A DNA stretch of 64,000 bases from Phycisphaerales bacterium (GCA_026982335.1 JALSHH010000018.1:16852-80851), one strand, 5' to 3'. Shown: positions 8,977 through 18,203, numbered from the stretch's first letter. Numbers and translations: made by a program. Notes: generated from the sequence alone by a model not told the origin.

Positions 8977-10554
8977 ATGGTCCGTTCTGGTCATGTTGTG
9001 ATGCTGTGCGCCTTGGTCTTGCTGACTTTGGGTGTGGTGATGGTGCAATCCGCGGGAATGCAGGTGCGTCCATTGCAAGCGGACATGACCCCCGCCGATT
9101 CGGCTGCGGTGTCGGGAGTCAGTGCAGAATCGTTGCTGACTTCACGGACGAGCCTGTACCTGCTCTTTGCCGTCACGGCGATGCTCATCGCATCACGCCT
9201 ACCGATCCGTAAACTCGCTGATCGGCTCGATCGCGTGGTCTGGTTCAAGCCCGGCGGCGATCTGGGTGTGCTGATCATCGGGGCACTCATGTTGGTCGGA
9301 TTGCTGTTGTTGGTCTATGTGCCCGGCATCGCCCGGGTCGAAAAAGGCTCAGCCCGTTGGCTCAACCTCCACATTCCAGGCCTAGAGAGCATTCAACCCT
9401 CTGAGATCGTTAAGTGGGTGATTATCATGCTCGTCGCGTGGTACGCGGCGAGGTTGGCATCGTATAGAGTAAATAAACTCCGCAACTTTTTCTCCGGGCT
9501 TTTGCCGGTGTGTTTATGCGCTGGGTTGGTTGCCGGCGTGGTGATTCTTGAAGATTTGGGCACCGGCGCTTTGATGATCGTTGCGATCGGGACCGTGCTC
9601 CTGGCTGCGGGTGCTCGTTGGGTGCATTTCGGGATACTGATTTCCCCGGTACTCGCCGGGTTGGTTGTCGCGGTCGTGGCGGTGCCTTATCGCATGCAAC
9701 GGATCACCGCCTATCTTGATCCGTACGCCGACCCATCGGGTTCGGGGTATCACCTCATCCAATCCATCGCCACCGTTGCCGGCGGAGGCGTGTTTGGACG
9801 CGGGCTGGGCAATGGCTTACAAAAGTTCGGATATCTCCCCGAAGATACGACGGATTTCCTCTTCGCGATCGTTTCTGAAGAACTCGGACTCATCGGTGTC
9901 CTCATTGTCGTCATGAGTTATGCCGGGATTGCATGGACCGGAACCAGCATTGCCATGCGAGAACGCTCGATGATGCTCAAACTGACCGTTTTGGGAGTCA
10001 TCGCGACGATCTCGATCCAAGCACTCATCAACCTCGTCGTCGTCACCGGGCTTGGCCCAACCAAGGGCATCGCACTGCCCTTGATGTCTTCGGGTGGGAC
10101 CGGATGGATCATGACTGCCTTTGCATTAGGTCTGGTGGTATCGATTGATCGTACCCGTGAATGTGCAGCTGCATTTGTCGATGCAGACGCATCAGAAGAT
10201 GAAGAACTCATAGCCCTGCGTGCCCGTCGAGATTCAGAAATCGAAGCCAAACCAACCTTGGCCGATCAGGCAGGATTGTGGGGCGCGTCGGTGATGCACG
10301 CCGTCGGGCAACCGAGCCAACCGCCCCGCTTGGTACCCTTGTCACCAACCGAAGACCACAGCGCCTACGACACCCATCCAATCGAAGATGACGAAATGGA
10401 AGAACTCCTCGGCGATCCCGTCGCGGTCTACAGCAATACCTCCAAAACCTCGATCTTCGACCGATTCCGACCCGTAAGCAAATCGGCGTCGACCCGGCCT
10501 GAGTTTGCACCTGAGCATGCTCCAGGCGATGAACGCTCAGACTTGTTCGGATGA
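8977..10554 (+). CDS. ftsW: Lipid II polymerase FtsW (SEDS family)
   Basis: 525 residues from the ATG at 8977. SEDS-family membrane glycosyltransferase that polymerises lipid II, here probably the division enzyme because murG follows at once. Roughly ten hydrophobic segments; signature stretches SARWLNL, PSEIVKWVII, GRGLGNGLQKFGYLPEDTTDFLFAIVSEELG and GIALPLMSSGGTGWIMTAFALGLVVSIDR. About 120 C-terminal residues are a cytoplasmic, low-hydrophobicity tail of unknown role. The periplasmic loop after the first helix is Ala/Ser-rich. The stop overlaps the murG start by 4 bp (ATGA). An upstream ATG at 8839 would add 46 residues, partly translated from a palindromic repeat, and is rejected. Confidence 0.92.
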   Translation: MVRSGHVVMLCALVLLTLGVVMVQSAGMQVRPLQADMTPADSAAVSGVSAESLLTSRTSLYLLFAVTAMLIASRLPIRKLADRLDRVVWFKPGGDLGVLIIGALMLVGLLLLVYVPGIARVEKGSARWLNLHIPGLESIQPSEIVKWVIIMLVAWYAARLASYRVNKLRNFFSGLLPVCLCAGLVAGVVILEDLGTGALMIVAIGTVLLAAGARWVHFGILISPVLAGLVVAVVAVPYRMQRITAYLDPYADPSGSGYHLIQSIATVAGGGVFGRGLGNGLQKFGYLPEDTTDFLFAIVSEELGLIGVLIVVMSYAGIAWTGTSIAMRERSMMLKLTVLGVIATISIQALINLVVVTGLGPTKGIALPLMSSGGTGWIMTAFALGLVVSIDRTRECAAAFVDADASEDEELIALRARRDSEIEAKPTLADQAGLWGASVMHAVGQPSQPPRLVPLSPTEDHSAYDTHPIEDDEMEELLGDPVAVYSNTSKTSIFDRFRPVSKSASTRPEFAPEHAPGDERSDLFG

Positions 10555-11693
10555 GTGTTCAGCATCGCCAACCCGATCGACGGGCCTACATCTTTGTCGG
10601 TGGAGGCACCGGCGGGCACATCTACCCTGCCTTGGCGATCATCGAACAACTCCGCATCACCGACCCCGATGTCGGCGTCCATATCCTATGCTCGAATCGT
10701 GCAATTGATGCCCAGATTCTCGACAGCGAAGATGTCTCCTTCTCGCCGATTCCTGCGATGCCCGCATCAACTCGCCCTTGCGGGTTGGTCAAGTTCGTTT
10801 CAAGCTGGGGCCCAAGTGTCCGCGCATCGCGCCAGCAGATTCAACGCTTCAAGCAAACCCATGATTCGGTGATCGTCGTGGCGATGGGCGGGTTTGTCGC
10901 AGCACCTGGTGCTCGGGCCGGACATATCGAGAAGGTGCCGGTGGTACTGGTGAATCTCGATGCGATTCCAGGCAAAGCCAATGTGCTCATCGCCAAAAAA
11001 GCCAAGCAAATTTTGACCGCTGCCCCAACCACCGGGTTCGATTCTTGGCAGCACATCGCCCCGATCGTGCGCACAAAAACAATGAATCGAACCAACCCTC
11101 AAGACGCCCGTGTGAACTTTGGGCTCGATCCACACATCAACACCTTGCTCATCACCGGCGGATCTCAAGGGGCAGCTTCCATCACCAACTTCGTGCGCAC
11201 CATGGTGGATCAATGCCCCCAAATCTTCGCCCACTGGCAGGTGATCCACCAAGTCGGCAACAAGATGAGCGATTCAGCAATCGACGAGCTTCGATCGACT
11301 TACCGCGACGCCAAGATCAATGCTTGGGTCGAGCGGTACATCGACGAAATGGGGTCGGCCTTGGCAGCAGCCGACCTTGCAATTGGACGATGCGGCGCCG
11401 GTACCGTGGCCGAGTGCTGGGGGGCAAAGACCCCCAGCATCTTCTTTCCCTATCCCTATCATAAGGACGAGCATCAGAAGCACAACGCCCAAGTCTTGGC
11501 CGACGCTGGAGCTGCGATGGTACTCGATGATCTGATCGACCCGGACCGCAATGTTCAAGCCCATCGTCTGGCCTTTGCTCAGGTACTCGAATCCGATGAG
11601 ATTCGATCCCGGATGCACCTCGCCTTCGAGGCCCTTGGCCAGCCCGACGGGGCCAGTGAGATCGCCCAAGCATTGATGAAGATTGAATCCTGA
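10551..11693 (+). CDS. murG: UDP-GlcNAc:lipid I N-acetylglucosaminyltransferase
   Basis: 380 residues, close to the usual 355-380. Membrane-associated GT28 enzyme making lipid II from lipid I. The N-terminal GGGTGGHIYPALAI (17-30) binds the lipid pyrophosphate, and the C-terminal donor-binding region has ITGGSQGAASIT and GRCGAGTVAECWGAKTPSIFFPYPYHKDEHQKHNA. It overlaps ftsW by 4 bp and is translationally coupled to it; substrate synthesis and polymerisation are thus encoded together. MurC and MurD are not present here. Confidence 0.96.
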   Translation: MSVQHRQPDRRAYIFVGGGTGGHIYPALAIIEQLRITDPDVGVHILCSNRAIDAQILDSEDVSFSPIPAMPASTRPCGLVKFVSSWGPSVRASRQQIQRFKQTHDSVIVVAMGGFVAAPGARAGHIEKVPVVLVNLDAIPGKANVLIAKKAKQILTAAPTTGFDSWQHIAPIVRTKTMNRTNPQDARVNFGLDPHINTLLITGGSQGAASITNFVRTMVDQCPQIFAHWQVIHQVGNKMSDSAIDELRSTYRDAKINAWVERYIDEMGSALAAADLAIGRCGAGTVAECWGAKTPSIFFPYPYHKDEHQKHNAQVLADAGAAMVLDDLIDPDRNVQAHRLAFAQVLESDEIRSRMHLAFEALGQPDGASEIAQALMKIES

Positions 11694-11796
11694 ATCCGCC
11701 GACATTCTCGGACCAGCGCAAGATTGGACGGGCAATATGTCAAAGGTACTCATATTGAGGATGTTTTTGGTGCCATGCGCGATACACTGGTCATAG

Positions 11797-12366
11797 ATGA
11801 CACATGACACTGTTCCCAATCAGGTCTGTATTCTTTGGCATGGCGCCGATGAAGCACCCACCGATTCTCTTGTCAAGGTGTTGTGTAAGCGTGGGTTTGC
11901 CGTCATGCCTACAGCCAGTATCCACACCGTTTTCGCATCGGCCTGCCGAGATACCAAATCGGCCAAGCGGGTGGTGATCGTCCTCGATGATCGATCAGCA
12001 CTCGTAGGCGTCGATCGCCTGCTCGATGCCCTCGATCGCTTTGCTCCATCGGTGATTTGCTGGGAGCACCGCCACGATGCCAACCCGCCGATGGTGCCGG
12101 TCGTTCGACCAACATCGAACACCCCATCCGAACCCATCCCTCCTGCCGGGCGTACGATGATCAGTACCAGTGCCCAACCCGACGCCAAACCCGACGCCAA
12201 GCTTCGGCTCGTTGGCGAGGAGGAAGGGATAGGGCAAAGACCGGCGGTCTCATTGCCAAAAGCATGCGACCAGAAAATTCCTGCCAATGCACGCGATGTC
12301 CTCGACGCTGACGAGCTCGATGCACTGCTCGCAGGGGAGTTTGGTGAAGATCGAGGCTCAAAGTAG
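11797..12366 (+). CDS. Hypothetical protein, receiver-like N-terminus and short acidic tail motif
   Basis: 189 residues. Residues 8-90 alternate strands and helices like a response-regulator receiver (QVCILWHG, GFAVMPTAS, KRVVIVLDDRS, PSVICWEH), but the usual acidic pocket and Lys are not evident. A Pro/Asp-rich linker follows. The C-terminus DVLDADELDALLAGEFG resembles the short LsqdEIDaLLaG segment at the start of FliM; this may be chance. The gene precedes a diguanylate cyclase whose N-terminus has a similar receiver-like pattern, so both may belong to one signalling unit. No known family is recognised. Confidence 0.6.
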   Translation: MTHDTVPNQVCILWHGADEAPTDSLVKVLCKRGFAVMPTASIHTVFASACRDTKSAKRVVIVLDDRSALVGVDRLLDALDRFAPSVICWEHRHDANPPMVPVVRPTSNTPSEPIPPAGRTMISTSAQPDAKPDAKLRLVGEEEGIGQRPAVSLPKACDQKIPANARDVLDADELDALLAGEFGEDRGSK

Positions 12367-12432
12367 GTTCTTTGAGCAAATGACCTGAGCGAAACAGGAA
12401 ATCGAGAAAAACAAGCGAGAAAAAACATACCC

Positions 12433-14022
12433 GTGAGTTCAAGTCCCAGCCAACACCAAGATGCCTTTCATCGGACCCAGCACCAACGCTGGCGGGTGAT
12501 TCTTGTCGGACGCACCGGGCTCGATCAACTGCTTCGGCGTGAGGGCACCATCGAGCTCATCCGCGCCCGTGATCCCATCGACGCCATCGGCGAGCTCTCC
12601 GACCCCATCGACGCCGACTCGCCCACTCAGGCGGTGGTCTTGGTCGCAGCATCGACCGAACCCGTCGGCGACGAGCTCGCATTATTCATCGCCAGCCTAC
12701 GCCTCATCGACCACCAAGTCCGCGTGCTCGGCGTGGGTTCACTCAAATCATTCTATGACGGATGGGTCGAACCCCATGCCAATCTCGAAGAGATCATCGA
12801 TGCCATCGAAAACGCCATTCCTGCGGGCGAACCGCCAGCCCTGCGCTTTGTCGATCCAACACAAATCCCCGCTTCAGAACCCATAGGCCAAAAATCAATC
12901 TCAAAACCAACCCAAGAACCGTCTGCCGAACCCAACCCCAAACCCAACCCCAACCCCAAACCCAAACCCAAATCCGAACCCAAATCCGAACCCAAATCCG
13001 AACCCGAAGTGGTCGTGGTTGTCAAAAACGAAAACTTCGAACACCGCGCCCAAGAATCCTTCGAAGAGGAATCCGAAATTCACAAACAAGTCTTGATGGG
13101 CGCCGAGCCTCCAAAGCATCCAACACCGGGCATTGAAGCACCGGTTTCTGCACATCAGATCATTGCTGATGCGCCCCATGATGATGGACCTTTGGTCGAA
13201 GCGATGCTTGCTGGGCGACCCATACTCACCAGCGCGATCGAGCAGATCAACGCTCGATTGGGCCGTGAAGATATCTCGTTTGCATCCCAAAGCGATGTCC
13301 CCGGGGTGCCAGTGATGGTCACCGACCAACCCGCAGGCAAACTCATCTGCGCCGACCAGTCTTGGGCGATGGGCGCCGGACGCGATCTCTTGGTTCAGCA
13401 GGCCCAGTGGATCGCCCGATGGATCAAACTCGAAATTCAACAGCAGGCCCTCCGCCACGCCGCCTTTACCGATTCGCTCACCGGCGCCTGGAACCGCCGG
13501 TATTTCTCACGCTTCCTCGACGCAGCCATCAACCAGGCCCGCGCCGCGCGTCAGCCTTTATCCGTGATGGTGTTCGATATCGACGGGTTCAAACACTACA
13601 ACGACACCTACGGGCACAGTGCAGGCGATGAAATCCTCATCGAAACCGTCAAATTGCTCAAATCCGTCATCCGCCCATCTGATCGCGTCTGCCGAGTTGG
13701 AGGCGATGAATTTGCCGTCATCTTCTACGAACCCAAAGGCCCACGAACTCCCCAGAGCAAACCGCTCGAATCAGTCTACCAAATTGCCAAGCGATTCCAG
13801 CAGCAGATATGCTGCCATCGGTTTCCCAAACTTGGCAAAGAAGCACTCGGCACCCTGACCATCTCGGGCGGGTTGGCGTCGTTTCCTTGGGATGGACACG
13901 ATGCAGACTCATTGCTCGAGCAGGCGGATCAACTGGCAATGGAATCCAAACGCAACGGAAAAAACGCCATGACCTTGGGCCCTGGCGCCGTATCCATCTG
14001 TGGCTGCGATTCACAAAACTAG
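12433..14022 (+). CDS. Diguanylate cyclase with receiver-like N-terminus
   Basis: 529 residues from a GTG start. The N-terminal 125 residues look like a receiver domain without the phospho-acceptor Asp (VVLVAAST where an Asp is expected). A low-complexity Pro/Lys/Glu linker (about 165-195) comes from a tandem repeat. A GAF-like or undefined middle follows, then a full GGDEF domain: DSLTGAWNRRYF, DIDGFKHYNDTYGHSAGDE, and GGDEF at 423-427 with an RxxD inhibitory site RPSD at 414-417. It should make c-di-GMP from two GTP and be product-inhibited. No membrane helix is seen. The start is uncertain because no strong ribosome site precedes it. Confidence 0.88.
   Translation: MSSSPSQHQDAFHRTQHQRWRVILVGRTGLDQLLRREGTIELIRARDPIDAIGELSDPIDADSPTQAVVLVAASTEPVGDELALFIASLRLIDHQVRVLGVGSLKSFYDGWVEPHANLEEIIDAIENAIPAGEPPALRFVDPTQIPASEPIGQKSISKPTQEPSAEPNPKPNPNPKPKPKSEPKSEPKSEPEVVVVVKNENFEHRAQESFEEESEIHKQVLMGAEPPKHPTPGIEAPVSAHQIIADAPHDDGPLVEAMLAGRPILTSAIEQINARLGREDISFASQSDVPGVPVMVTDQPAGKLICADQSWAMGAGRDLLVQQAQWIARWIKLEIQQQALRHAAFTDSLTGAWNRRYFSRFLDAAINQARAARQPLSVMVFDIDGFKHYNDTYGHSAGDEILIETVKLLKSVIRPSDRVCRVGGDEFAVIFYEPKGPRTPQSKPLESVYQIAKRFQQQICCHRFPKLGKEALGTLTISGGLASFPWDGHDADSLLEQADQLAMESKRNGKNAMTLGPGAVSICGCDSQN
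12927..13009 (+). repeat. Tandem CCCAAA/CCCAAATCCGAA repeat inside the GGDEF gene
   Basis: A run of AACCCAAACCC-type hexamers passing into three copies of the 12-mer AAATCCGAACCC. It encodes Pro/Asn/Lys/Ser/Glu in a flexible linker. Such tracts change length easily by slippage, here in multiples of 6 or 12 so the frame is kept. Confidence 0.75.
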
Positions 14023-14050
14023 ATCCATCGATAGGCGCCTACCCTCTCCT

Positions 14051-14941
14051 ATGCCCCCCATCGAACTCATCGCAATCGACCTCGACGGCACACTCTTGAG
14101 TACCGACGAACAAATCTCCCAATCCAACATCGATGCGATCAATCGTGCCCGTAACGCGGGGATCACGATCCTTGTCTGCACCGGACGCGGGCTTGGTGAA
14201 TCAAGCCGAGCCATGAAAGCCATCGACCAACGCGACCCGGTCATGGTCGCGGGGGGATCCATCATCGCCGATCCCATTACCGGGCGCACCATCCACCGAT
14301 TTACCATGAAGCAGGAAGTCGTTGCCCAAGCAGCTCAGTTGTTCCATGAATCCAAGTGCCCGGCATTGGTCATGAAAGACCCCGCCGAAATCGGATACGA
14401 CTACCTTGTCGTCCATTCCGATGATGAGCATCCGATTCACCCAATCACCCAATGGTGGTTCGATGACCATCAGCTCAAGGTCGAGTACGCCAACGAGGTT
14501 CATCACGACCCGCATCCTGAGCATACCGTTCGCGTTGGGATTGTCGCGCCCAGCTCGATCTCCAATCCGATTTCGAAGAAATTGACCGAGTTGATGGGCG
14601 ATCAGGCTTGGCTTTACGATTTTCCGTGCGTGACCCCTCGGGGTCATCGTGGTGATACAGTGCATGTCCTCGAACTTTTCGCTGCAAGGATCAACAAGTG
14701 GGCCGCGATTTCATGGTATCTTGAAGAGCACAATATTGACCCCGTTCGCGTCGCAGCCATTGGTGATCAGGCCAACGATGTGCCAATGATCGAGTCGGCA
14801 GGGATCGGCATCGCGATGGGTAATGCCATTGCCGAAGTGCAATCGCATGCCGAGTTCATCACCGCGAGCAATGATGACGATGGCGTCGCCCACGCCATCA
14901 ACGCGATTGTCTCGGGCGATCTCTGTGCATTGAAAGTATAA
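14051..14941 (+). CDS. Cof/YidA-type HAD phosphatase
   Basis: 296 residues from the ATG at 14051, the normal length for the Cof-IIB branch. Motif I is DLDGT (10-14, nucleophile Asp10), motif II lies in ILVCTGRG, and motif III/IV is AIGDQANDVPMIESAGIGIAMGNA near the C-terminus. These soluble enzymes dephosphorylate sugar phosphates, FMN or PLP; the substrate cannot be predicted. The stop is 6 bp before the rsmA start, so the two are probably co-transcribed. Confidence 0.88.
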   Translation: MPPIELIAIDLDGTLLSTDEQISQSNIDAINRARNAGITILVCTGRGLGESSRAMKAIDQRDPVMVAGGSIIADPITGRTIHRFTMKQEVVAQAAQLFHESKCPALVMKDPAEIGYDYLVVHSDDEHPIHPITQWWFDDHQLKVEYANEVHHDPHPEHTVRVGIVAPSSISNPISKKLTELMGDQAWLYDFPCVTPRGHRGDTVHVLELFAARINKWAAISWYLEEHNIDPVRVAAIGDQANDVPMIESAGIGIAMGNAIAEVQSHAEFITASNDDDGVAHAINAIVSGDLCALKV

Positions 14942-14947
14942 TCACCC

Positions 14948-15805
14948 ATGCAAACCCTCTCTGAGATCCGTGAACTGCTCGCCATGGCCAGGCACGAACC
15001 CAAGAGGGCGCTGGGGCAGAACTTTTTGATCGATCACAACCTGATTCGCAAGCTCGTCGATGCTTCGGGTGTGCACGCTGGTGATCTGGTCCTTGAAATC
15101 GGACCGGGTACGGGTGCATTGACCGTCGAACTCCTCGAACGCGGGTGCCAAGTGGTTGCCTGCGAGCTTGACCGTGACTTTGTGCGCCTCTTGAACGAAA
15201 CCTTGGTCAAAAATCATCCCGAGCAGCTCACGATCATCGAAGGCGATTGCCTGGCGGACAAACGATCGGTGCATGAAGAAATCATTGAGACCATCGCCGA
15301 TCGGCCCTTCAAGATGGTTGCCAATTTGCCTTATCACGCCGCGACACCTGTGATGCTCGCGTTGATGACCCAGCATCCCAACTGCATCGGAATGTATACC
15401 ACGATTCAGCATGAGGTCGTCGAGCGGTTTGGTGCTTCGCCGGGTTCAAAGACCTATGGAACCATTTCGATCGTCGCCCAGTGTCTTGGCGAGGTGAGCA
15501 TCATTGCCAAGCTCGCTCCGGGATGCTTTTGGCCTCAACCCAGTGTCGGTAGCGCAATGATGCGATGGGAGCGCTCTCTCGAGGTCACCACCAACGAAGA
15601 CCCGGACTGGTGGGCAACGATGAGCGATATGATCCAATCGCTCTTTCAGCGTCGGCGCAAAAAGCTCGCGGGGAGTGTCAAAGTGATGACCAAAAATCAC
15701 ATCCTTTGGCCCGACGGAGTCTCAGGTGACAATCGAATCGACGCATTGACCCCGACCCAAGCCAACGCCCTGTGCAAGGCCATCGCCCAGGCACAATCCG
15801 CATGA
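14948..15805 (+). CDS. rsmA: 16S rRNA dimethyladenosine transferase
   Basis: 285 residues, usual length. It dimethylates two adjacent adenines in the 3' hairpin of 16S rRNA (helix 45). Motifs: KRALGQNFLIDHNLI (19-33), SAM-binding LEIGPGTGALT (49-59), acidic ACELDRDF, and catalytic NLPYH (126-130). The C-terminal domain holds FQRRRKKLAGS. It follows the HAD gene after 6 bp. Confidence 0.96.
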   Translation: MQTLSEIRELLAMARHEPKRALGQNFLIDHNLIRKLVDASGVHAGDLVLEIGPGTGALTVELLERGCQVVACELDRDFVRLLNETLVKNHPEQLTIIEGDCLADKRSVHEEIIETIADRPFKMVANLPYHAATPVMLALMTQHPNCIGMYTTIQHEVVERFGASPGSKTYGTISIVAQCLGEVSIIAKLAPGCFWPQPSVGSAMMRWERSLEVTTNEDPDWWATMSDMIQSLFQRRRKKLAGSVKVMTKNHILWPDGVSGDNRIDALTPTQANALCKAIAQAQSA

Positions 15806-15905
15806 AAAACTGAAAATCTTGGACGCAAAGCGCGTGAGTTGTAAATGGATTTACACTATACTCACCGCAGAGCACCTCACCCGAGACGGAAAGGATCGAC
15901 GATTG

Positions 15906-16922
15906 ATGCATGAGCTTGACGGACAAGCCCTTGCCAGCACGCTCGATCCGCAGATCCACAAAGCATGCCATGGACGATTGGGCCAAATTTCATGGTTCCG
16001 CGCCACCTGGCAGCATGGTGGCGCCGGGACCGGGTTCTCCACATGGTCATTGCCCGACCGAACCTGCGGGCATCGAGAAATCCCCTGTGTTGTCAAAATG
16101 CCCATTGGGTACAGCGAGTATTTCTGGACCAAACGACTCGGTCTTGTGCATCCGGATGAATGGGACGAACCAAGATCGCTGGCTTTGCCCACCCCGCGGG
16201 TGCTCGCAGCCGGTTTTGAGCTCGGTGGGTACGACTTGGCATGGATCGTGATGGAACGGTTCCAGAACCCGCCTTTGGCAATGGAACGAACCGAATCATC
16301 CATGTGGGCCCTGTTCGAGACCGCCGCCGAGTTTCATGCTGCTGCCATTCTCGAAAAACCAATCGACCCCGCCGAGGCCAAAGCCCCCCAAGACTGGGCC
16401 GGGCTGATCCAAAAGGGGCTCCATGCCCTGCGCGAGACCGAAATCGAGGATGGGGATCGCTGGATCAAAGCCCTCGAACGCATGCAGGCCAACCTCGACG
16501 GGCTTGTTGAACGATGGGTCAATCGGGATATGGATACCTGGTGCCACCATGATCTCCACGCCCACAATGCGATGAGGCGGATGACTTCGCCAGGGCATGA
16601 CCCCAGCATCCCTGGGCACTGCACCCTGATCGATTTGGCGATGGTTGCACCGGGGTCATGGATCGAAGACGCGCTGTACATCGAAAGGCTCTTCTGGGGG
16701 CGCGAGGAAAAACTCTGCAATATCGACCCTTTGACCACCTTGGCAGCCACCCGGGAGTCCATCGGATTGCCCGCTGGGGACGATTCTTTTGAGCTCGCCC
16801 AGATCAGACGGGTGCTCATGGCCGCCTCAACACCGGCCTTTTTGCGAACAGAAGGCGACCCTGTCTACTTGAAAGCCGCTTTAGGCGTACTTGAGCGACT
16901 TTTGCCCGAGTTTGCGGGGTAA
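15906..16922 (+). CDS. APH/choline-kinase-fold phosphotransferase
   Basis: 338 residues from the ATG at 15906. Soluble kinase-like fold: CVVKMP holds a candidate ATP lysine, WCHHDLHAHN (213-221-ish, Asp216 and Asn221) is the Brenner-type catalytic loop, and LIDLAMVAPGSWIEDALYIERLFWGR follows as the metal-binding segment. This is typical of aminoglycoside/choline/fructosamine kinases and LPS-core kinases; the substrate is unknown. The frame is open for 29 codons upstream, but that part has no start with a ribosome site. It lies 100 bp after rsmA. Confidence 0.72.
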   Translation: MHELDGQALASTLDPQIHKACHGRLGQISWFRATWQHGGAGTGFSTWSLPDRTCGHREIPCVVKMPIGYSEYFWTKRLGLVHPDEWDEPRSLALPTPRVLAAGFELGGYDLAWIVMERFQNPPLAMERTESSMWALFETAAEFHAAAILEKPIDPAEAKAPQDWAGLIQKGLHALRETEIEDGDRWIKALERMQANLDGLVERWVNRDMDTWCHHDLHAHNAMRRMTSPGHDPSIPGHCTLIDLAMVAPGSWIEDALYIERLFWGREEKLCNIDPLTTLAATRESIGLPAGDDSFELAQIRRVLMAASTPAFLRTEGDPVYLKAALGVLERLLPEFAG

Positions 16923-16938
16923 GATAGCCCTGTACCGG

Positions 16939-16956
16939 CAACGATGGATCGTTGCA
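16939..16956. promoter_or_regulatory. 18-bp perfect inverted repeat upstream of the Hc1-like gene
   Basis: GCAACGATGGATCGTTGC: 8-bp half-sites around a 2-bp GG centre. Its size and symmetry suit a dimeric DNA-binding protein better than an RNA hairpin. It lies 17 bp after the kinase stop and 81 bp before the Hc1-like start. No T run follows, so it is unlikely to be a terminator. A second inverted repeat with the same ATGGAT centre is found at 63913-63930. Confidence 0.4.
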
Positions 16957-17036
16957 CCTAATTTACAGATACCATGCCCTCCAACCAAGCCTGCGACCAA
17001 GTGGGACACACGGGCATATCGAAAGGGAGTGTTGAA

Positions 17037-17207
17037 ATGGACTTGCTTGAAAAAATGGCTCAACTGCTCGAAGGATGTCAAGAGGACTACAACAAGGCCA
17101 AAGGCGGCAACAAAGCAGCAGGCACCCGCGTCCGTAAAGTGATGCAAGAAGTCAAAAATGTTGCCCAAGACATCCGCAAAGAAATGCTTGGCTCGCGGGA
17201 CGACTGA
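17037..17207 (+). CDS. Histone H1-like Hc1 family protein, short form
   Basis: 56 residues, starting at an ATG preceded by AAAGGGAG at 17022-17029, seven bases upstream. The sequence KAKGGNKAAGTRVRKVMQEVKNVAQDIRKEM matches the Hc1-type core GNKAAGTRVRK known from chlamydial and Bacteroidetes histone-like proteins. It is helical and basic in the middle but lacks the long Lys/Ala-rich tail of classic Hc1. Expected role is nucleoid binding. It is a small gene easily missed; its 3' end is followed after 25 bp by the FabZ-like gene. Confidence 0.75.
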   Translation: MDLLEKMAQLLEGCQEDYNKAKGGNKAAGTRVRKVMQEVKNVAQDIRKEMLGSRDD

Positions 17208-17232
17208 TTGGAGCCCCAACAAATCGGAGATT

Positions 17233-17781
17233 ATGGGCATGCCTCGTGCTTCAAGTTCACCATCCCAGCCTGTAGAGAATGCCAAGCCATCATGTGAGCG
17301 AGCACTTCTGCTCGATCTTGGACAGATCGACCTTTCGGCGACATTGGCCAATCGTGAGCAAATGTTCGAGCTCATCCCCCATCGACACGAGATGGCGCTG
17401 CTCGATCGCATCGTCTGGGCGAGCGAGTCATCGCTCAATGGCGTGGGGGCAATGAAAATCCGAGGCGACGAGTTCTGGGTCCGGGGACACTTCCCCGGAA
17501 AACCCATGCTTCCAGGCGTCCTGATGGTTGAAGCCGGGGCTCAGTTGAGCTGCTATCTCTTCAATCGGCTTCAGGAAAACCCGCAGGTCGCTGCCTTCCT
17601 TCGTATCGAAAGCGCTGCCTTTCGCAGATCCGTCACCATCGGCGAAGAGCTCATCCTGCTCTGCGATGTTGTTAAAGCATCACCCAGAAGGTTCATTTCC
17701 GAAATCCAAGGCATTGTCGATGGGCACATCTGCTTCGAGACCAGAATATCAGGGATGCGCATCGCAGATATCGAACAATAA
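17233..17781 (+). CDS. fabZ: 3-hydroxyacyl-ACP dehydratase, FabZ/FabA-like hotdog protein
   Basis: 182 residues from the ATG at 17233 (another ATG at 17239). The hotdog fold shows MFELIPHRHEMALLDRIV (44-61), catalytic His86 in RGHFPGKPMLPGVL, and Glu100 in MVEAGAQLS, as in FabZ, which dehydrates 3-hydroxyacyl-ACP in fatty acid elongation. An extra 40 residues precede the core. IPHRHEMALLDR rather than IPHRyPfLLvDR suggests a diverged member, so a role in a special lipid is possible. The terminator at 17871 ends the unit. Confidence 0.82.
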   Translation: MGMPRASSSPSQPVENAKPSCERALLLDLGQIDLSATLANREQMFELIPHRHEMALLDRIVWASESSLNGVGAMKIRGDEFWVRGHFPGKPMLPGVLMVEAGAQLSCYLFNRLQENPQVAAFLRIESAAFRRSVTIGEELILLCDVVKASPRRFISEIQGIVDGHICFETRISGMRIADIEQ

Positions 17782-18203
17782 ACCCAATACAGAACGCACA
17801 CAGCAAGGCCGATTGCCCAAGGTGATTCACTACGCCCAAACCATCTCTGTTGAGCTTCCCAACACATCCAAGCAGGACACCCATGAAGGCGTGTCCTGCT
17901 TTTTTAACTCGACCCGTTTTCCTTCAACTCAAGGCGTCGTCGAGTTCATCGCCCACAATGCGTCCACCATCTTGTTGCTGCGATCGGAAACATCTGCACC
18001 TTCATGACCCATTTGGGTCGAGTAAACCAACCCATATTCAGCGCACGCAAAGAACAATTCTTGACCGGTCTTGACCTGCGAGAAGCAAATTGGCAGCAAA
18101 GAATCACCTTGGCGATCGCTTAGGCCTGTGTTTCGGTCGATTCAGAGTAAGCCGACGAGGAACAGACCCACATTATGCGATAAGATCACCGTGGAGCATC
18201 GTC
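17782..18203. other. Intergenic region between fabZ-like gene and manA
   Basis: 422 bases with no convincing gene. It contains one strong intrinsic terminator (17871-17905). The remaining 300 bases presumably carry the manA promoter; I see no clear operator or riboswitch in them. Confidence 0.6.
17871..17905 (+). terminator. Intrinsic terminator after fabZ-like gene
   Basis: AGCAGGACAC at 17871-17880 pairs perfectly with GTGTCCTGCT at 17891-17900 around a 10-base loop, and is followed by a T run (17900-17905). It ends the plus-strand unit that includes the Hc1-like and FabZ-like genes. Confidence 0.9.

Noticed and set aside
12927..13009. CCCAAA tract as a CRISPR or telomere-like array
   Set aside because: No spacers; the unit is 6-12 bases and in frame within the GGDEF gene.
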